64,000 nt of DNA from Streptomyces himalayensis subsp. himalayensis (GCF_013778455.1 NZ_JACEHE010000002.1:537107-601106); one strand, 5' to 3'. Counted from the first letter of the stretch, positions 1 through 9,644 are shown. The notes: a model not told the origin generated them from the letters alone. Made by a program: numbers and translations.

Positions 1-988
1 CTTCTGGGTCGTGCTCACCCAGAACACCGCCCTCACGCAGGTGTTCCACTCGCTGTCGGCGGCCTTCCTCACGGGCGGCGCCTTCATGGTCGGCATCGCG
101 GCCTTCCATCTGCTGCGCAAGAAGCACATATCCGAGATGAAGACCTCGCTGCGCCTCGGCCTGGTCACCGTCGTCATCGGCGGAATGCTCACCGCCGTCA
201 GCGGCGACTTCCTCGGCAAGGTCATGTACGAACAGCAGCCGATGAAGATGGCCGCGGCAGAGGCGCTCTGGGACGGCGAGGGCCCGGCGCCCTTCTCCGT
301 GTTCGCGTACGGCGACGTGGACGAGGGCCACAACAAGGTCGCCATCGAGATCCCGGGACTGCTGTCCTTCCTGGCCAAGAGCGACTTCACCTCGTACGTC
401 CCCGGCATCAACGACGTCAACAAGGCCGAACAGGAGAAGTACGGGCCCGGCGACTACCGGCCCAACATCCCCGTCGCCTACTGGGGCTTCCGGTGGATGA
501 TCGGCTTCGGTATGGCGTCGTTCGCCATCGGTCTGGCCGGGCTCTGGCTGAGCCGCAAGAAGTTCATGCTGCCGGGGCATCTGCGGGTGGGCGATGACGA
601 AGTGCCGCATCTGGTGCCGTTCGCCAAGCCGCTCGGCCCGAAGCTCACCACCTGGTACTGGCGCATCGCGGTCTGGACGCTGGCCTTCCCGCTGATCGCC
701 AACGCCTGGGGCTGGATCTTCACCGAGATGGGACGCCAGCCGTGGGTCGTGTACGGCCTGTTCCAGACACGGGACGCGGTCTCCCCTGGTGTGTCGCAGG
801 GCGAGATTCTCACCTCGATGATCGTCTTCACGCTGCTCTACGCGGTGCTCGCCGTCGTCGAGGTCAAGCTGCTCGTGAAGTACGTCAAGGCCGGGCCGCC
901 CGAGCTCACGGAGGCCGACCTCAACCCGCCCACAAGGATCGGCGGCGACAGCCGTGACGCCGACAAGCCGATGGCCTTTTCCTACTGA
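1..988 (+). CDS. cydA: Cytochrome bd ubiquinol/menaquinol oxidase subunit I (5' truncated by window edge)
   Basis: This is the C-terminal ~328 residues of CydA, the quinol-oxidising, heme-bearing subunit of the cytochrome bd terminal oxidase in the plasma membrane. The frame is open from base 2, so the gene starts upstream of the window; full CydA is about 500 residues. Several membrane segments are visible, and a GRQPWVVYG stretch near 730-760 is the conserved GRQPW signature near the C-terminus of CydA. cydB follows after 21 bases and then cydCD, so the genes form one operon. The promoter, where Streptomyces usually has Rex control, is outside the window. Confidence 0.95.
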   Translation, partial: FWVVLTQNTALTQVFHSLSAAFLTGGAFMVGIAAFHLLRKKHISEMKTSLRLGLVTVVIGGMLTAVSGDFLGKVMYEQQPMKMAAAEALWDGEGPAPFSVFAYGDVDEGHNKVAIEIPGLLSFLAKSDFTSYVPGINDVNKAEQEKYGPGDYRPNIPVAYWGFRWMIGFGMASFAIGLAGLWLSRKKFMLPGHLRVGDDEVPHLVPFAKPLGPKLTTWYWRIAVWTLAFPLIANAWGWIFTEMGRQPWVVYGLFQTRDAVSPGVSQGEILTSMIVFTLLYAVLAVVEVKLLVKYVKAGPPELTEADLNPPTRIGGDSRDADKPMAFSY

Positions 989-1009
989 GGCCGAGGGAGC
1001 GCTCAAGGC

Positions 1010-2011
1010 ATGGAACTCCACGACGTCTGGTTCGTACTGATCGCCGTCCTCTGGATCGGCTACTTCTTCCTCGAGGGCTTCGACTTCGGGGTGGGGATTC
1101 TGACGAAGCTGCTGGCCCGGAACCGGGTCGAGAAGCGGGTGCTGATCAACACCATCGGACCCGTCTGGGACGGCAACGAGGTATGGCTGATCTCGGCGGT
1201 CGGCGCGACCTTCGCCGCCTTCCCCGAGTGGTACGCGACGCTCCTCTCCGGCTTCTATCTGCCGGTGCTCGTCATCCTGGTCTGCCTGATCGTGCGCGGG
1301 GTCGCCTTCGAGTACCGGCACAAGCGGGACGAGGAGCAGTGGCAGCGCAACTGGGAGAACGCGATCTTCTGGACCTCTCTCGTACTGGCGGTGCTCTGGG
1401 GCGTGATCTTCGGCAACATCGTGCGCGGCCTGAAGATCGATGCGGACCTGGAGTACGCGGGCAGCCTCTGGGACCTCTTCAACCCGTACGCGGTTCTGGG
1501 GGGCCTGGTGACGCTGGCGCTGTTCACTTTCCACGGTGCGGTGTTCACGGGGCTGAAGACCGTCGGGGACATCCGGGAGCGGGCAGGGCAGCTTGCGCAG
1601 CGGCTCGGCCTTGTGACCGTCGCCCTCGTGACCGTCTTCCTGCTCTGGACCCAGGTCCACCGGGGCAACAGCGAAAGCCTCGTGGCGATGGTGGTGGCCG
1701 TGGCAGCGCTGGTCGGGGCGATCGGCGCGGTACGTGCCGGGCGCGAGGGCTGGTCGTTCGCGCTGTCGGGCGTCGCGATCGTCGCGGCCGTCGCGATGCT
1801 GTTCCTGGCGCTGTTCCCCAACGTCATGCCGTCCTCGCTCAACGCGGACTGGAGCCTCACGGTCACCAACGCCTCGTCGGCTCCGTACACCCTGAAGATC
1901 ATCACCTGGTGTGCGGCGATCGCGACGCCACTGGTGCTGCTCTACCAAGGCTGGACCTACTGGGTGTTCCGCAAGCGGATCGGTACGCAGCACATCGCGG
2001 ACGCGCACTGA
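1010..2011 (+). CDS. cydB: Cytochrome bd oxidase subunit II
   Basis: A 333-residue polytopic membrane protein with the CydB start: residues near the N-terminus read WFVLIAVLWIGYFFLEGFDF, followed by the GPVWDGNEVWL motif typical of the family. It pairs with CydA to form the bd oxidase, which reduces oxygen at low tension without pumping protons. The length is normal for actinobacterial CydB. The ATG start has a GGGAG purine run about 12 bases upstream. It lies between cydA and cydCD on the same strand with short spacers, as expected for a cyd operon. Confidence 0.96.
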   Translation: MELHDVWFVLIAVLWIGYFFLEGFDFGVGILTKLLARNRVEKRVLINTIGPVWDGNEVWLISAVGATFAAFPEWYATLLSGFYLPVLVILVCLIVRGVAFEYRHKRDEEQWQRNWENAIFWTSLVLAVLWGVIFGNIVRGLKIDADLEYAGSLWDLFNPYAVLGGLVTLALFTFHGAVFTGLKTVGDIRERAGQLAQRLGLVTVALVTVFLLWTQVHRGNSESLVAMVVAVAALVGAIGAVRAGREGWSFALSGVAIVAAVAMLFLALFPNVMPSSLNADWSLTVTNASSAPYTLKIITWCAAIATPLVLLYQGWTYWVFRKRIGTQHIADAH

Positions 2012-2043
2012 CCCCATGAAGGGTCGTCACACCAGGAGGGTGT

Positions 2044-2057
2044 GTTTCACGTGAAAC
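2044..2057. promoter_or_regulatory. parS centromere site (ParB binding), perfect match
   Basis: The 14-bp palindrome GTTTCACGTGAAAC is the exact Streptomyces parS consensus. It overlaps the ribosome-binding-site/start region of cydCD. ParB loads at such sites, which cluster around oriC, to organise and segregate chromosomes during sporulation. Confidence 0.9.
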
Positions 2058-5000
2058 CGATCGACCCGCGCCTGCTCAGGTACGCCCGGGCCACTCGCCT
2101 CTTCCTCGTCGCCGTGGTGCTCCTCGGGGTCATCGGCGCCGGGCTGGTCGTCGCCCAGGCGATGCTCATCGCCGAGGTGGTGGTCGGGGCCTTCCAACAG
2201 GGCCTGGGCGCCGCGGATCTGCGGATGCCGCTGCTGTTGCTGGCGGCGGTGGCGGTGGGGCGCGGGATCGTCGGCTGGCTCACCGAGCTGGCCGCGCACC
2301 GGGCGAGTGCGGCGGTCAAGTCGGAGCTGCGCGGCCGGTTGCTGGAGCGGGCGGGTGAGCTGGGACCGGGGTGGCTCAGCGGTCAGCGGACCGGATCCTT
2401 GGTCGCGCTCGCCACGCGGGGCGTGGATGCGCTCGACGACTACTTCTCGCGTTATCTGCCGCAGTTGGGGCTCGCTGTGGTGGTGCCGACCGCCGTGCTC
2501 GCGCGCATCGTGACCGAGGACTGGGTGTCGGCGGCGATCATCGTCGGCACGCTGCCGCTGATCCCGGTCTTCATGGTGCTCATCGGCTGGGCCACGCAGT
2601 CCCATATGGACCGTCAGTGGAGGCTGCTGTCCCGGCTGTCCGGTCACTTCCTTGATGTGGTCGCCGGGCTGCCCACGCTGAAGGTGTTCGGGCGGGCCAA
2701 GGCACAGGCCGAGTCGATCCGGCGCATCACGGACGAGTACCGGCGGGCGACGATGCGGACGCTGCGTATCGCCTTCCTGTCGTCCTTCGCCCTGGAGCTG
2801 CTTGCGACGATCTCCGTAGCGCTGGTGGCGGTGACCATCGGCATGCGGCTCGTGCACGGCGAGATGGATCTGTACATCGGTCTGGTGATCCTGGTGCTCG
2901 CTCCCGAGGCGTATCTCCCGGTACGGCAGGTGGGTGCGCAGTACCACGCGGCGGCAGAAGGGCTGTCCGCCGCCGAGGAGATCTTCGAGGTACTCGAGAC
3001 GCCGGTGCCGGCCGCCGGATCGGGTGCCGTGCCGGAGGGGCCGATCAGCTTCGAGCGGGTGACGGTCCGGTACACGGGCCGGTCGTCTGCGGCGGTCGCC
3101 GATGCCTCGTTCTCGGTCGCGGGGGGCGAGACCGTGGCGCTCGTCGGGCCGAGCGGCGTGGGCAAGTCGACGCTGCTGAACGTGCTGCTGGGGTTCGTGA
3201 AGCCCACCGAGGGCCGGGTGCACGTCGGCGGCACGGACCTCTCGGAGATATCCCGGGAGGCATGGCACGAGCGGATCGCCTGGGTGCCGCAGCGTCCGCA
3301 CCTGTACGCCGCATCGATCGCCGAGAACGTACGGCTGGCGCGGCCCGACGCCGACGACGAGGCGGTTGTGCGTGCCTTGCGCGATGCCGGGGCGTACGAC
3401 TTCGTGGCCGCGCTGCCGGACGGGGTGGACACGGTGCTCGGCGAGGACGGTGCCGGGCTGTCGGCCGGACAGCGGCAGCGTCTCGCGCTGGCCCGCGCCT
3501 TCCTGGCCGACCGGCCGGTCCTGCTCCTTGACGAGCCGACCGCCTCGCTGGACGGGGCTACTGAGGCCGAAGTGGTGGACGCGGTACGGCGGTTGGCGGT
3601 CGGGCGGACGGTGCTGCTGGTGGTCCACCGGCCCGCGCTGCTCGCGGTCGCCGATCGGATCGTGCGACTGGAGGCCGCGGGAGGCGAGGACGGGATCCAT
3701 GCTGCGGCGGCAGCCTCCGGTGCTCGTGGGATCCGCCCCGCGGGGGCGGCCTCCGGCGCTCTCCTGGTCTCCCCCGCCCGGACGGCCCGTACGGATGCCG
3801 ACCTGCCCTCCGGGAGCGGCCCTGACGGCTCACGCGGCCCCACCGCGGTGGACGCTCACACGGGAGGAGCCGAGCCGTTGGGGGAGGCCGCGGCAGAAGG
3901 GCGCGTCGCCCGGTCCGGCCGGGCGCTTGCCCGCGTACGCGGCCTCGCCGGTGCCCGGCGCGGGCGGCTCGGACTCGCCCTGCTGCTCGGCAGTCTGGCG
4001 CTCGGGAGTGCCGTAGGGCTCATGGCCACCTCCGGGTGGCTGATCTCGCGAGCGTCGCAGCACCCACCCGTGCTGTACCTGATGGTCGCGGTGACGGCCA
4101 CGCGCGCGTTCGGCATCGGGCGGGCTGTCTTCCGGTACGCCGAGCGGCTCGTGTCGCACGACGCCGTGCTGCGGATGCTGGCCGACACCCGGGTCGCGGT
4201 CTACCGCCGTCTGGAGCGGCTCGCGCCCGCGGGCCTGCGGAACGCGCGCCGCGGGGACCTGCTGTCACGGCTGGTCGCCGACGTGGACGCGCTGCAGGAC
4301 TACTGGCTGCGGTGGCTGTTGCCGGCCGGTGCGGCGCTCGTCGTCGGCGCCCTCTCCGTCGGCTTCACCGCGTGGCTGCTGCCCGAGGCCGGCGGCGCCC
4401 TCGCGATCGGCCTGCTGGTGGCCGGGGTCGGCGTTCCCTTGGTGAGCGGGGCCGTCGCGCGGCGGGCGGAGCGCAGGCTCGCCCCCGCTCGCGGAGTGCT
4501 CGCGACACGGGTCACCGATCTGCTCGCCGGGACGGCCGAACTGACCGTCGCCGGTGCGCTGCCCGCCCGTACCGCCGAGGCGAAGCGGGCCGACACTGTG
4601 CTGACGCGGATCGCCTCCCGTGCGGCCACCGCCACTGCCCTCGGCAACGGCCTGTCCGCGCTGGCCTCCGGGCTGACCGTCACAGCCACCGCCCTCGCCG
4701 GCGTCCAGGCCGTCCACGAGGGGCGGCTCAGCGGAGTGGCGCTGGCGGTCGTCGTACTCACCCCGCTGGCGGCCTTCGAGGCCGTGCTGGGGCTTCCGCT
4801 GGCCGTGCAGTACCGGCAGCGGGTGCAGAAGAGCGCCGAGCGGGTGCACGAGGTGCTGGACGCCCCCGTGCCCGTACAGGAGCCGCAGCGGCCGCTGGAG
4901 GCGCCGGCGACGCCGTTCCCGTTGCGGGTCACCGGGTTGCGCGCCCGCTACCCCGGTCAGCACCGCGACGCGCTCGCGGGCCTCGACCTGACCCTGGAGC

Positions 5001-5668
5001 AGGGGCGCAGGATCGCCGTCGTCGGGCCGTCCGGATCCGGTAAGACGACGCTGGCGCAGGTGCTGCTGCGGTTCCTGGACGCGAGCGAGGGGACGTACAC
5101 GCTCGGCGGTACGGACGCCTGCGCAATGGACGGTGACGCCGTGCGGCGCTTCGTCGGGCTGTGTGCGCAGGACGCGCATCTCTTCGACAGCTCGGTACGG
5201 GAGAACCTGCTGCTGGCCCGCAAGGACGCGACCGAGGCCGAGCTGCGCGAGGCCCTCGCGCGGGTCCGGCTGCTCGACTGGGCCGACGCGCTGCCCGACG
5301 GGCTGGACACCTTCGTCGGCGAGCACGGCGCCCGACTGTCCGGAGGGCAGCGGCAGCGGCTGGCGCTGGCCCGAGCGCTCCTCGCCGACTTCCCCGTCCT
5401 CGTACTCGACGAGCCCGCCGAACACCTCGACCTTCCGACGGCCGACGCGCTGACCGCCGATCTCCTCGCCGCGACGGAGGGCAGGACGACGCTGCTGATC
5501 ACCCACCGGCTGGCCGGTCTGGAGGCGGTGGACGAAGTGATCGTGCTGGACCAGGGGCGTCCGGTGCAGCGCGGCGCGTCCGCGGCGCTGGCCGCGGTGG
5601 ACGGCCCGCTGCGCCGGATGCGCGAGCGGGAGGCCGCGACGGACGGTCTGGTGACGGCGGGCCGCTGA
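2051..5668 (+). CDS. cydCD: Fused CydD-CydC ABC transporter for cytochrome bd assembly
   Basis: About 1205 residues holding two complete ABC half-transporters in one chain, as is usual in Streptomyces: CydD (roughly residues 1-540), a Pro/Ala/Ser-rich linker, and CydC (roughly 620-1205). Each half has a six-helix membrane domain and an ATPase. Walker A motifs GPSGVGKST and GPSGSGKTT, signatures LSAGQRQRL and LSGGQRQRL, and Walker B LLLDEP and LVLDEP are all intact. The protein exports thiol reductants needed for bd oxidase maturation. Two in-frame GTG starts exist (2042 and 2051). AGGAGG at 2034-2039 is 2 bases from the first and 11 from the second, so 2051 is preferred. A perfect parS spans this start. 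Confidence 0.93.
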   Translation: MKPIDPRLLRYARATRLFLVAVVLLGVIGAGLVVAQAMLIAEVVVGAFQQGLGAADLRMPLLLLAAVAVGRGIVGWLTELAAHRASAAVKSELRGRLLERAGELGPGWLSGQRTGSLVALATRGVDALDDYFSRYLPQLGLAVVVPTAVLARIVTEDWVSAAIIVGTLPLIPVFMVLIGWATQSHMDRQWRLLSRLSGHFLDVVAGLPTLKVFGRAKAQAESIRRITDEYRRATMRTLRIAFLSSFALELLATISVALVAVTIGMRLVHGEMDLYIGLVILVLAPEAYLPVRQVGAQYHAAAEGLSAAEEIFEVLETPVPAAGSGAVPEGPISFERVTVRYTGRSSAAVADASFSVAGGETVALVGPSGVGKSTLLNVLLGFVKPTEGRVHVGGTDLSEISREAWHERIAWVPQRPHLYAASIAENVRLARPDADDEAVVRALRDAGAYDFVAALPDGVDTVLGEDGAGLSAGQRQRLALARAFLADRPVLLLDEPTASLDGATEAEVVDAVRRLAVGRTVLLVVHRPALLAVADRIVRLEAAGGEDGIHAAAAASGARGIRPAGAASGALLVSPARTARTDADLPSGSGPDGSRGPTAVDAHTGGAEPLGEAAAEGRVARSGRALARVRGLAGARRGRLGLALLLGSLALGSAVGLMATSGWLISRASQHPPVLYLMVAVTATRAFGIGRAVFRYAERLVSHDAVLRMLADTRVAVYRRLERLAPAGLRNARRGDLLSRLVADVDALQDYWLRWLLPAGAALVVGALSVGFTAWLLPEAGGALAIGLLVAGVGVPLVSGAVARRAERRLAPARGVLATRVTDLLAGTAELTVAGALPARTAEAKRADTVLTRIASRAATATALGNGLSALASGLTVTATALAGVQAVHEGRLSGVALAVVVLTPLAAFEAVLGLPLAVQYRQRVQKSAERVHEVLDAPVPVQEPQRPLEAPATPFPLRVTGLRARYPGQHRDALAGLDLTLEQGRRIAVVGPSGSGKTTLAQVLLRFLDASEGTYTLGGTDACAMDGDAVRRFVGLCAQDAHLFDSSVRENLLLARKDATEAELREALARVRLLDWADALPDGLDTFVGEHGARLSGGQRQRLALARALLADFPVLVLDEPAEHLDLPTADALTADLLAATEGRTTLLITHRLAGLEAVDEVIVLDQGRPVQRGASAALAAVDGPLRRMREREAATDGLVTAGR

Positions 5669-5730
5669 CGGCGGTCTGGTGACGGCGGTCTGGTGACCGC
5701 GGGCCGCTGACGGCGGGCTGGTGACGGCGT
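5643..5730 (+). repeat. Short imperfect tandem repeats at the 3' end of cydCD
   Basis: Units resembling GGTCTGGTGACGGCGG and GGGCCGCTGACGGC alternate about six times, starting within the last codons of cydCD and running into the spacer. The array probably arose by slippage; no hairpin or function is apparent. Confidence 0.6.
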
Positions 5731-5802
5731 GCTGACTGACAGGCCGGCCGCTGCGGGCGCTGCCGACTTTCCGCCGCGAAAGGTACAAATTAGGCTCATG
5801 GC

Positions 5803-7539
5803 ATGGCAGCAGCAGCCACGCCCGGCCCAGCGCCGGATCCTCACGGCGGGCCGACGCCGGGCGGGGGCGCCGCACCGTCGGCCCGGAGTCTGCAAGGGCT
5901 GTCACCGGAGCTGACCGCACGGTTGCCTCAGCTGCTGGAGGCGATGCGGTCCGTCGGCACAGGACTGGAGCTGCACAACACGCTGGACCGCATCTGCGAG
6001 ACCGCCGCCCAACTGGCGGACGCCCGCTACGCCGCTCTCGGCGTCGTCGACGAGGACGGCAAGGGGCTGTCGGACTTCGTCTACTACGGCGTCGACGAGG
6101 CCACGGCCTCGCTGATCGGCCGGTTGCCCGACGGGCAGAGAGGGCTGCTCGGCGCGCTCATCCACCAGCCGGAGCCGGTGCTGCTGGCGGATCTCACGGC
6201 CGATCCGCGCTCCTACGGCTTTCCGCCCCACCATCCGCCGATGAGGTCCTTCCTCGGCGTTCCCGTCCGCGTCCAGGAGGAGATCTTCGGCAACCTCTAT
6301 CTGGCCGAGAAGCGCGGCGGGCGCGAGTTCAGCGTCCACGACCGCGACATGGTCCGTGTGCTCGCCACCGAGGCGGGCATCGCCATCGGCAACGCCCGGC
6401 TCTACGACGCCGCCAAGCAGCGCGAGCGCTGGATCGACGGCTCTGTCGCCGTGACCACCGCGCTGCTGTCGGGCGGCGATGCCGAGGACGCGCTGCAGGT
6501 CGTCGCCGAACAGGCCCGCCGGCTGTCCGGCTCGGCGGCCGGGATCGTGTCGCTGCCCGCGGACGAGGGCGGACTGGAGATCGTCGCTGTCTCCTCGGAG
6601 CACGCATCGGGCCTCCTGGGGGCGGTCGTCCCGCCGGAGAGCAGAGCCGTCGCCGAACTCCTGGACGGCAAGGCCGTGTTCGTGGACGACGCGGCCACCG
6701 ACCCGCGCTTGATCACCGATCTGTCCCGCGACTACGGGCCCATGATGATGCTGCCGCTGCAGAGTGGCGGCCGAGTCCTGGGCGGTCTCGTCACGCCACG
6801 CGCGCGTGGCGCCCGGCCGTTCACCGAGTCGGAGCGGACTCTGGCCACCCAGTTCGCCTCGCAGGCCGCCCTCGCGCTGATGATGGCGGAGGCGCAGCGC
6901 GACCGGGAGCGGCTCGCGGTGTACGAGGACCGGGACAGGATCGCCCGGGATCTGCACGACCTCGTGATCCAGCGGCTGTTCGCCACCGGGATGATGCTGG
7001 AGAGCGCCCAGCGCAAGTCCGTCGTGCCCGAGGTGCAGGACGGAGTCAGCAAGGCGGTCGACGAACTGGACGTCACGATCCAGGAGATCCGCACCGCGAT
7101 CTTCGCCCTGCAGCAGGGCCCGGCCGAAGCTCCGTCGAGCCTGCGCACGCGCATGCTGCGCGAGATCAACATGGCGGCCGTGCCGCTCGGCTTCACACCC
7201 TCATACCGCTTCACCGGTCCCGTCGACGCGGTGGTCGGCGAGATGACCGGCAAGAATCTCATCGCGGCGCTGCGCGAGGCGCTCTCCAACGCGTTCCGGC
7301 ACGCCGGGGCGTCGCGTATCGAGGTCGTCGTCGATGCCGGTGTGACGCTGCCGGACGGGCGGCAGGGCGTACGCCTGACCGTCTCGGACGACGGCGTCGG
7401 CATCCCGGAAGGCGGCCGCCGCAGCGGCCTGAAGAACCTCAAACGGCGGGCGCAGTCGCTGGGCGGGGACAGCTGGCACGGGCCGGGCATCGGCGAGGAC
7501 GGGCGCGGTACGACGCTGGTGTGGCAGGCCGCCTGCTGA
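5803..7539 (+). CDS. DosS/DevS-like GAF-GAF histidine kinase, probable heme sensor
   Basis: A 578-residue cytoplasmic kinase: GAF-A (about 45-195), GAF-B (about 215-365), a HisKA_3 dimerisation/phosphotransfer helix with RIARDLHDLVIQRLF (His385), and a HATPase_c domain with the N-box around LREALSNAFRHAG and a DDGVGI G1 box. GAF-A contains FPPHHPPM at 140-147 and GNLYL at 163-167. His144 and Tyr166 are 22 residues apart, the spacing I recall for the proximal heme His149 and distal Tyr171 of M. tuberculosis DosS. It lies 134 bases after cydCD with no adjacent response regulator. The promoter-like spacer is short, so a leaderless transcript is possible. Oxygen/redox sensing for the cyd operon is inferred. 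Confidence 0.88.
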   Translation: MAAAATPGPAPDPHGGPTPGGGAAPSARSLQGLSPELTARLPQLLEAMRSVGTGLELHNTLDRICETAAQLADARYAALGVVDEDGKGLSDFVYYGVDEATASLIGRLPDGQRGLLGALIHQPEPVLLADLTADPRSYGFPPHHPPMRSFLGVPVRVQEEIFGNLYLAEKRGGREFSVHDRDMVRVLATEAGIAIGNARLYDAAKQRERWIDGSVAVTTALLSGGDAEDALQVVAEQARRLSGSAAGIVSLPADEGGLEIVAVSSEHASGLLGAVVPPESRAVAELLDGKAVFVDDAATDPRLITDLSRDYGPMMMLPLQSGGRVLGGLVTPRARGARPFTESERTLATQFASQAALALMMAEAQRDRERLAVYEDRDRIARDLHDLVIQRLFATGMMLESAQRKSVVPEVQDGVSKAVDELDVTIQEIRTAIFALQQGPAEAPSSLRTRMLREINMAAVPLGFTPSYRFTGPVDAVVGEMTGKNLIAALREALSNAFRHAGASRIEVVVDAGVTLPDGRQGVRLTVSDDGVGIPEGGRRSGLKNLKRRAQSLGGDSWHGPGIGEDGRGTTLVWQAAC

Positions 7540-7577
7540 GCTGCCTTTCCGGGGCTTTGGGCCGAGTGGGTGGCCGG

Positions 7578-7601
7578 AGGCCTGTTCGGCGGAACAGGCC
7601 T
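7578..7601 (+). terminator. Stem-loop terminator after the sensor kinase
   Basis: A perfect 10-bp stem (AGGCCTGTTC / GAACAGGCCT) with a 4-base loop lies 39 bases past the kinase stop. There is no T-run, as is usual for Streptomyces terminators. Confidence 0.6.
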
Positions 7602-7648
7602 GGTCCGTACGGGTCATCGGTCCCTCCTCGCGTACGCGTTGCACCAGT

Positions 7649-8749
7649 ATGTCCTCGTATGTGCGGACAACGATCCGACGCATGCGCTCATCTTTCTGTC
7701 GCCCGCAACTCGTGCCCGTACTGCTGTGCGCCTCGCTCGCTCTCGCAGCCGTGCCCGCCACGGCATCGCCGGACCCCGGCGGCACGGGTGCCTTGGGAGG
7801 CCTGAGCACCGGGGCCGAGGTGGCACAGCTGTACGAGGACGCGTCCGTGGCCGCCCAGCAGTACGAGACGACCCGGCGCGCGGCGAAGGCGCAGGAGGCC
7901 AGGGTCCGCAAGCTCGAGAGGCTGCTCGCCCGGGAACGGCGGGACATCGCGGTCCTGCACGGAGACCTCGGCCGCATCGCACGCACCCAGTACCGCGAGG
8001 GTGGAGGGCTTCCGCGCACCGCGCAGCTGCTGCTCGCGGACAGCCCCGAGGATCTGATCCGTGGCCAGCAGGCCGTCTGGCAGGCGGATCTGGCTGTCAA
8101 CAACGCGGTCTCGAAGAGCCAAAGAGCGGAGGCGCGGCTGTCGGCCGACGAGAAGAAGGCGGCCGAGGCCTGGCGCGTCCTCGCCGAACGGAACAGCAAG
8201 ATGGGCGAGTTGAAGCGGAGCATCGCGCAGAAGCTCGAACGCGCGCTGTGGAAGCTTCAGGGTGAGGCCGACCGGTCGGCTGCGGCGGGCAAGTGCCCCA
8301 GAGCCGCACGGCTGAAGCAGCAGAAAACGAGCACCACGCGCGCGTGGGTCGCGCCGGTGACGTCGTACAGACTCTCCGCCGGCTTCGACAGCGTCGGTGC
8401 GCACTGGGCGCACCGGCACACCGGGCAGGACTTCGCCGTGCCCATCGGCACTCCGGTACGCGCGGCCGGGGCGGGCCGGGTGGTGAACGTGTCGTGCGGC
8501 GGCGCCTTCGGCATCGAGGTCGTCGTACAGCACTCCGGCGGCTACTTCACGCAGTACGCGCACCTTGCCGGCGTCACCGTCGCCGAGGGGCAGCGGGTGC
8601 GGGCGGGGCAGTGGGTCGGGCAGTCGGGCACGACCGGCAACTCGACCGGGCCGCACCTGCACTTCGAGGTGCGGCTCACCCCGGACTACGGCTCCGCGGT
8701 GGATCCGAGGCGGTGGCTGAAGGAGCGGGGAGTGCGCATCCGGCCGTAA
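7649..8749 (+). CDS. Secreted M23-family metallopeptidase with coiled-coil stalk
   Basis: About 366 residues: an Arg-containing N-terminus and a hydrophobic signal (VPVLLCASLALAAVPATA), a long Ala/Arg/Glu-rich coiled coil (about 55-200), then a LytM/M23 domain. Zinc-site motifs are present: HTGQDFAVPIGTPV carries the first His and Asp, and GPHLHFEVR carries the HxH. Such proteins cleave peptidoglycan cross-bridges or activate amidases in the envelope. Start codons at 7649, 7661 (GTG) and 7682 are all in frame and none has a clear ribosome binding site. The signal peptide would work from any of them, so the exact start is uncertain. Confidence 0.88.
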   Translation: MSSYVRTTIRRMRSSFCRPQLVPVLLCASLALAAVPATASPDPGGTGALGGLSTGAEVAQLYEDASVAAQQYETTRRAAKAQEARVRKLERLLARERRDIAVLHGDLGRIARTQYREGGGLPRTAQLLLADSPEDLIRGQQAVWQADLAVNNAVSKSQRAEARLSADEKKAAEAWRVLAERNSKMGELKRSIAQKLERALWKLQGEADRSAAAGKCPRAARLKQQKTSTTRAWVAPVTSYRLSAGFDSVGAHWAHRHTGQDFAVPIGTPVRAAGAGRVVNVSCGGAFGIEVVVQHSGGYFTQYAHLAGVTVAEGQRVRAGQWVGQSGTTGNSTGPHLHFEVRLTPDYGSAVDPRRWLKERGVRIRP

Positions 8750-8777
8750 GAGGTGCTCACAAAATGGGCGCCCGGCT

Positions 8778-9644
8778 CTACAGCCCGGCCAGGATCCCCT
8801 CGATGACGATCGCCACGCCGTCCTCGTTGTTGGCCACCGTGTGGCCGGATGCGACGGCGACCACGTCCGGATGAGCGTTCCCCATGGCGTACGAGGTGCC
8901 CGCCCAGGTGAGCATCTCCACGTCGTTCGGCATGTCGCCGAAGGCCACGACCTCCTGCGGTGTGATGCCGCGCTCCGCGCAGCACAGGGCCAGCGTGCTG
9001 GCCTTGGAGACCCCGGGGCCGCTGATCTCCAGCAGGGCGCTCGGGCTGGAGCGCGTGATCGCCGCCTTGTCGGCCGCGTGCGCACGGGCCAGCGTCAGGA
9101 ACTCGTCCGGGACCATCGTCGGGTGGTACGCGAGCAGCTTCAGCACAGGCTGGTCCGCCACGTCGGAGTCCTCGGCCAGCAGCTTCTCGGCGGGGGCCAC
9201 GCTCTCGCCGGGGTCCAGCTGCAGGGGCGGATACGTCGGTTCGTGGTGCAGACCGCCGGTCCGCTCGACGGCGAACGAGGTCCCGGGGGCGGCGGCGCGC
9301 AGCGTGTGCACCACGTCGAGGGCGCTCGCCGGCTCGAGAGCGCGGATCTTGACGAAGCGGTGGCTGCCGGGGCCACCGTGCAGATCGACCACCGCCGCGC
9401 CGTTGCCGCAGATGGCGAGGCCGTGACCGTGGACGTGGTCGCTGACGACGTCCATCCAGCGTGCGGGGCGGCCGGTGACGAAGAAGACCTCGATCCCGGC
9501 GGCCTCGGCGGCGGCGAGAGCGGCGATGGTGCGCTCGGATACGGATTTGTCGTCCCGCAGCAGGGTGCCGTCGAGGTCTGTGGCGATCAGCCGAGGCGGT
9601 ACGGAGGAGGCCGGGGTCCGGGGCCGTGCGGTCGCTGAGGTCAC
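8778..9644 (-). CDS. HAD superfamily (Cof-type) phosphatase
   Basis: A Cof/IIB-type HAD hydrolase that would remove phosphate from small metabolites in the cytoplasm. Motif I is [14 protein letters not shown] with the nucleophile Asp near the N-terminus, and motif IV is [11 protein letters not shown] near the C-terminus; the IIB cap lies between. The GTG at 9644 is preferred because it places the catalytic motif about 17 residues in and has a GGGG tract upstream; ATGs at 9662 and 9692 would add an unconserved leader. The substrate is unknown. A paralogue lies at 16311-17138. Confidence 0.88.
   Translation of the reverse strand: MTSATARPRTPASSVPPRLIATDLDGTLLRDDKSVSERTIAALAAAEAAGIEVFFVTGRPARWMDVVSDHVHGHGLAICGNGAAVVDLHGGPGSHRFVKIRALEPASALDVVHTLRAAAPGTSFAVERTGGLHHEPTYPPLQLDPGESVAPAEKLLAEDSDVADQPVLKLLAYHPTMVPDEFLTLARAHAADKAAITRSSPSALLEISGPGVSKASTLALCCAERGITPQEVVAFGDMPNDVEMLTWAGTSYAMGNAHPDVVAVASGHTVANNEDGVAIVIEGILAGL

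Noticed and set aside
2027..3700. Long open frame antisense to cydCD
   Set aside because: Low-complexity Arg/Pro/His-rich translation, no family motifs, lies wholly opposite a clear ABC transporter gene; a high-GC shadow frame.
4265..5920. Open frame antisense to the 3' half of cydCD and the kinase start
   Set aside because: Same reason: antisense shadow with no recognisable motif.
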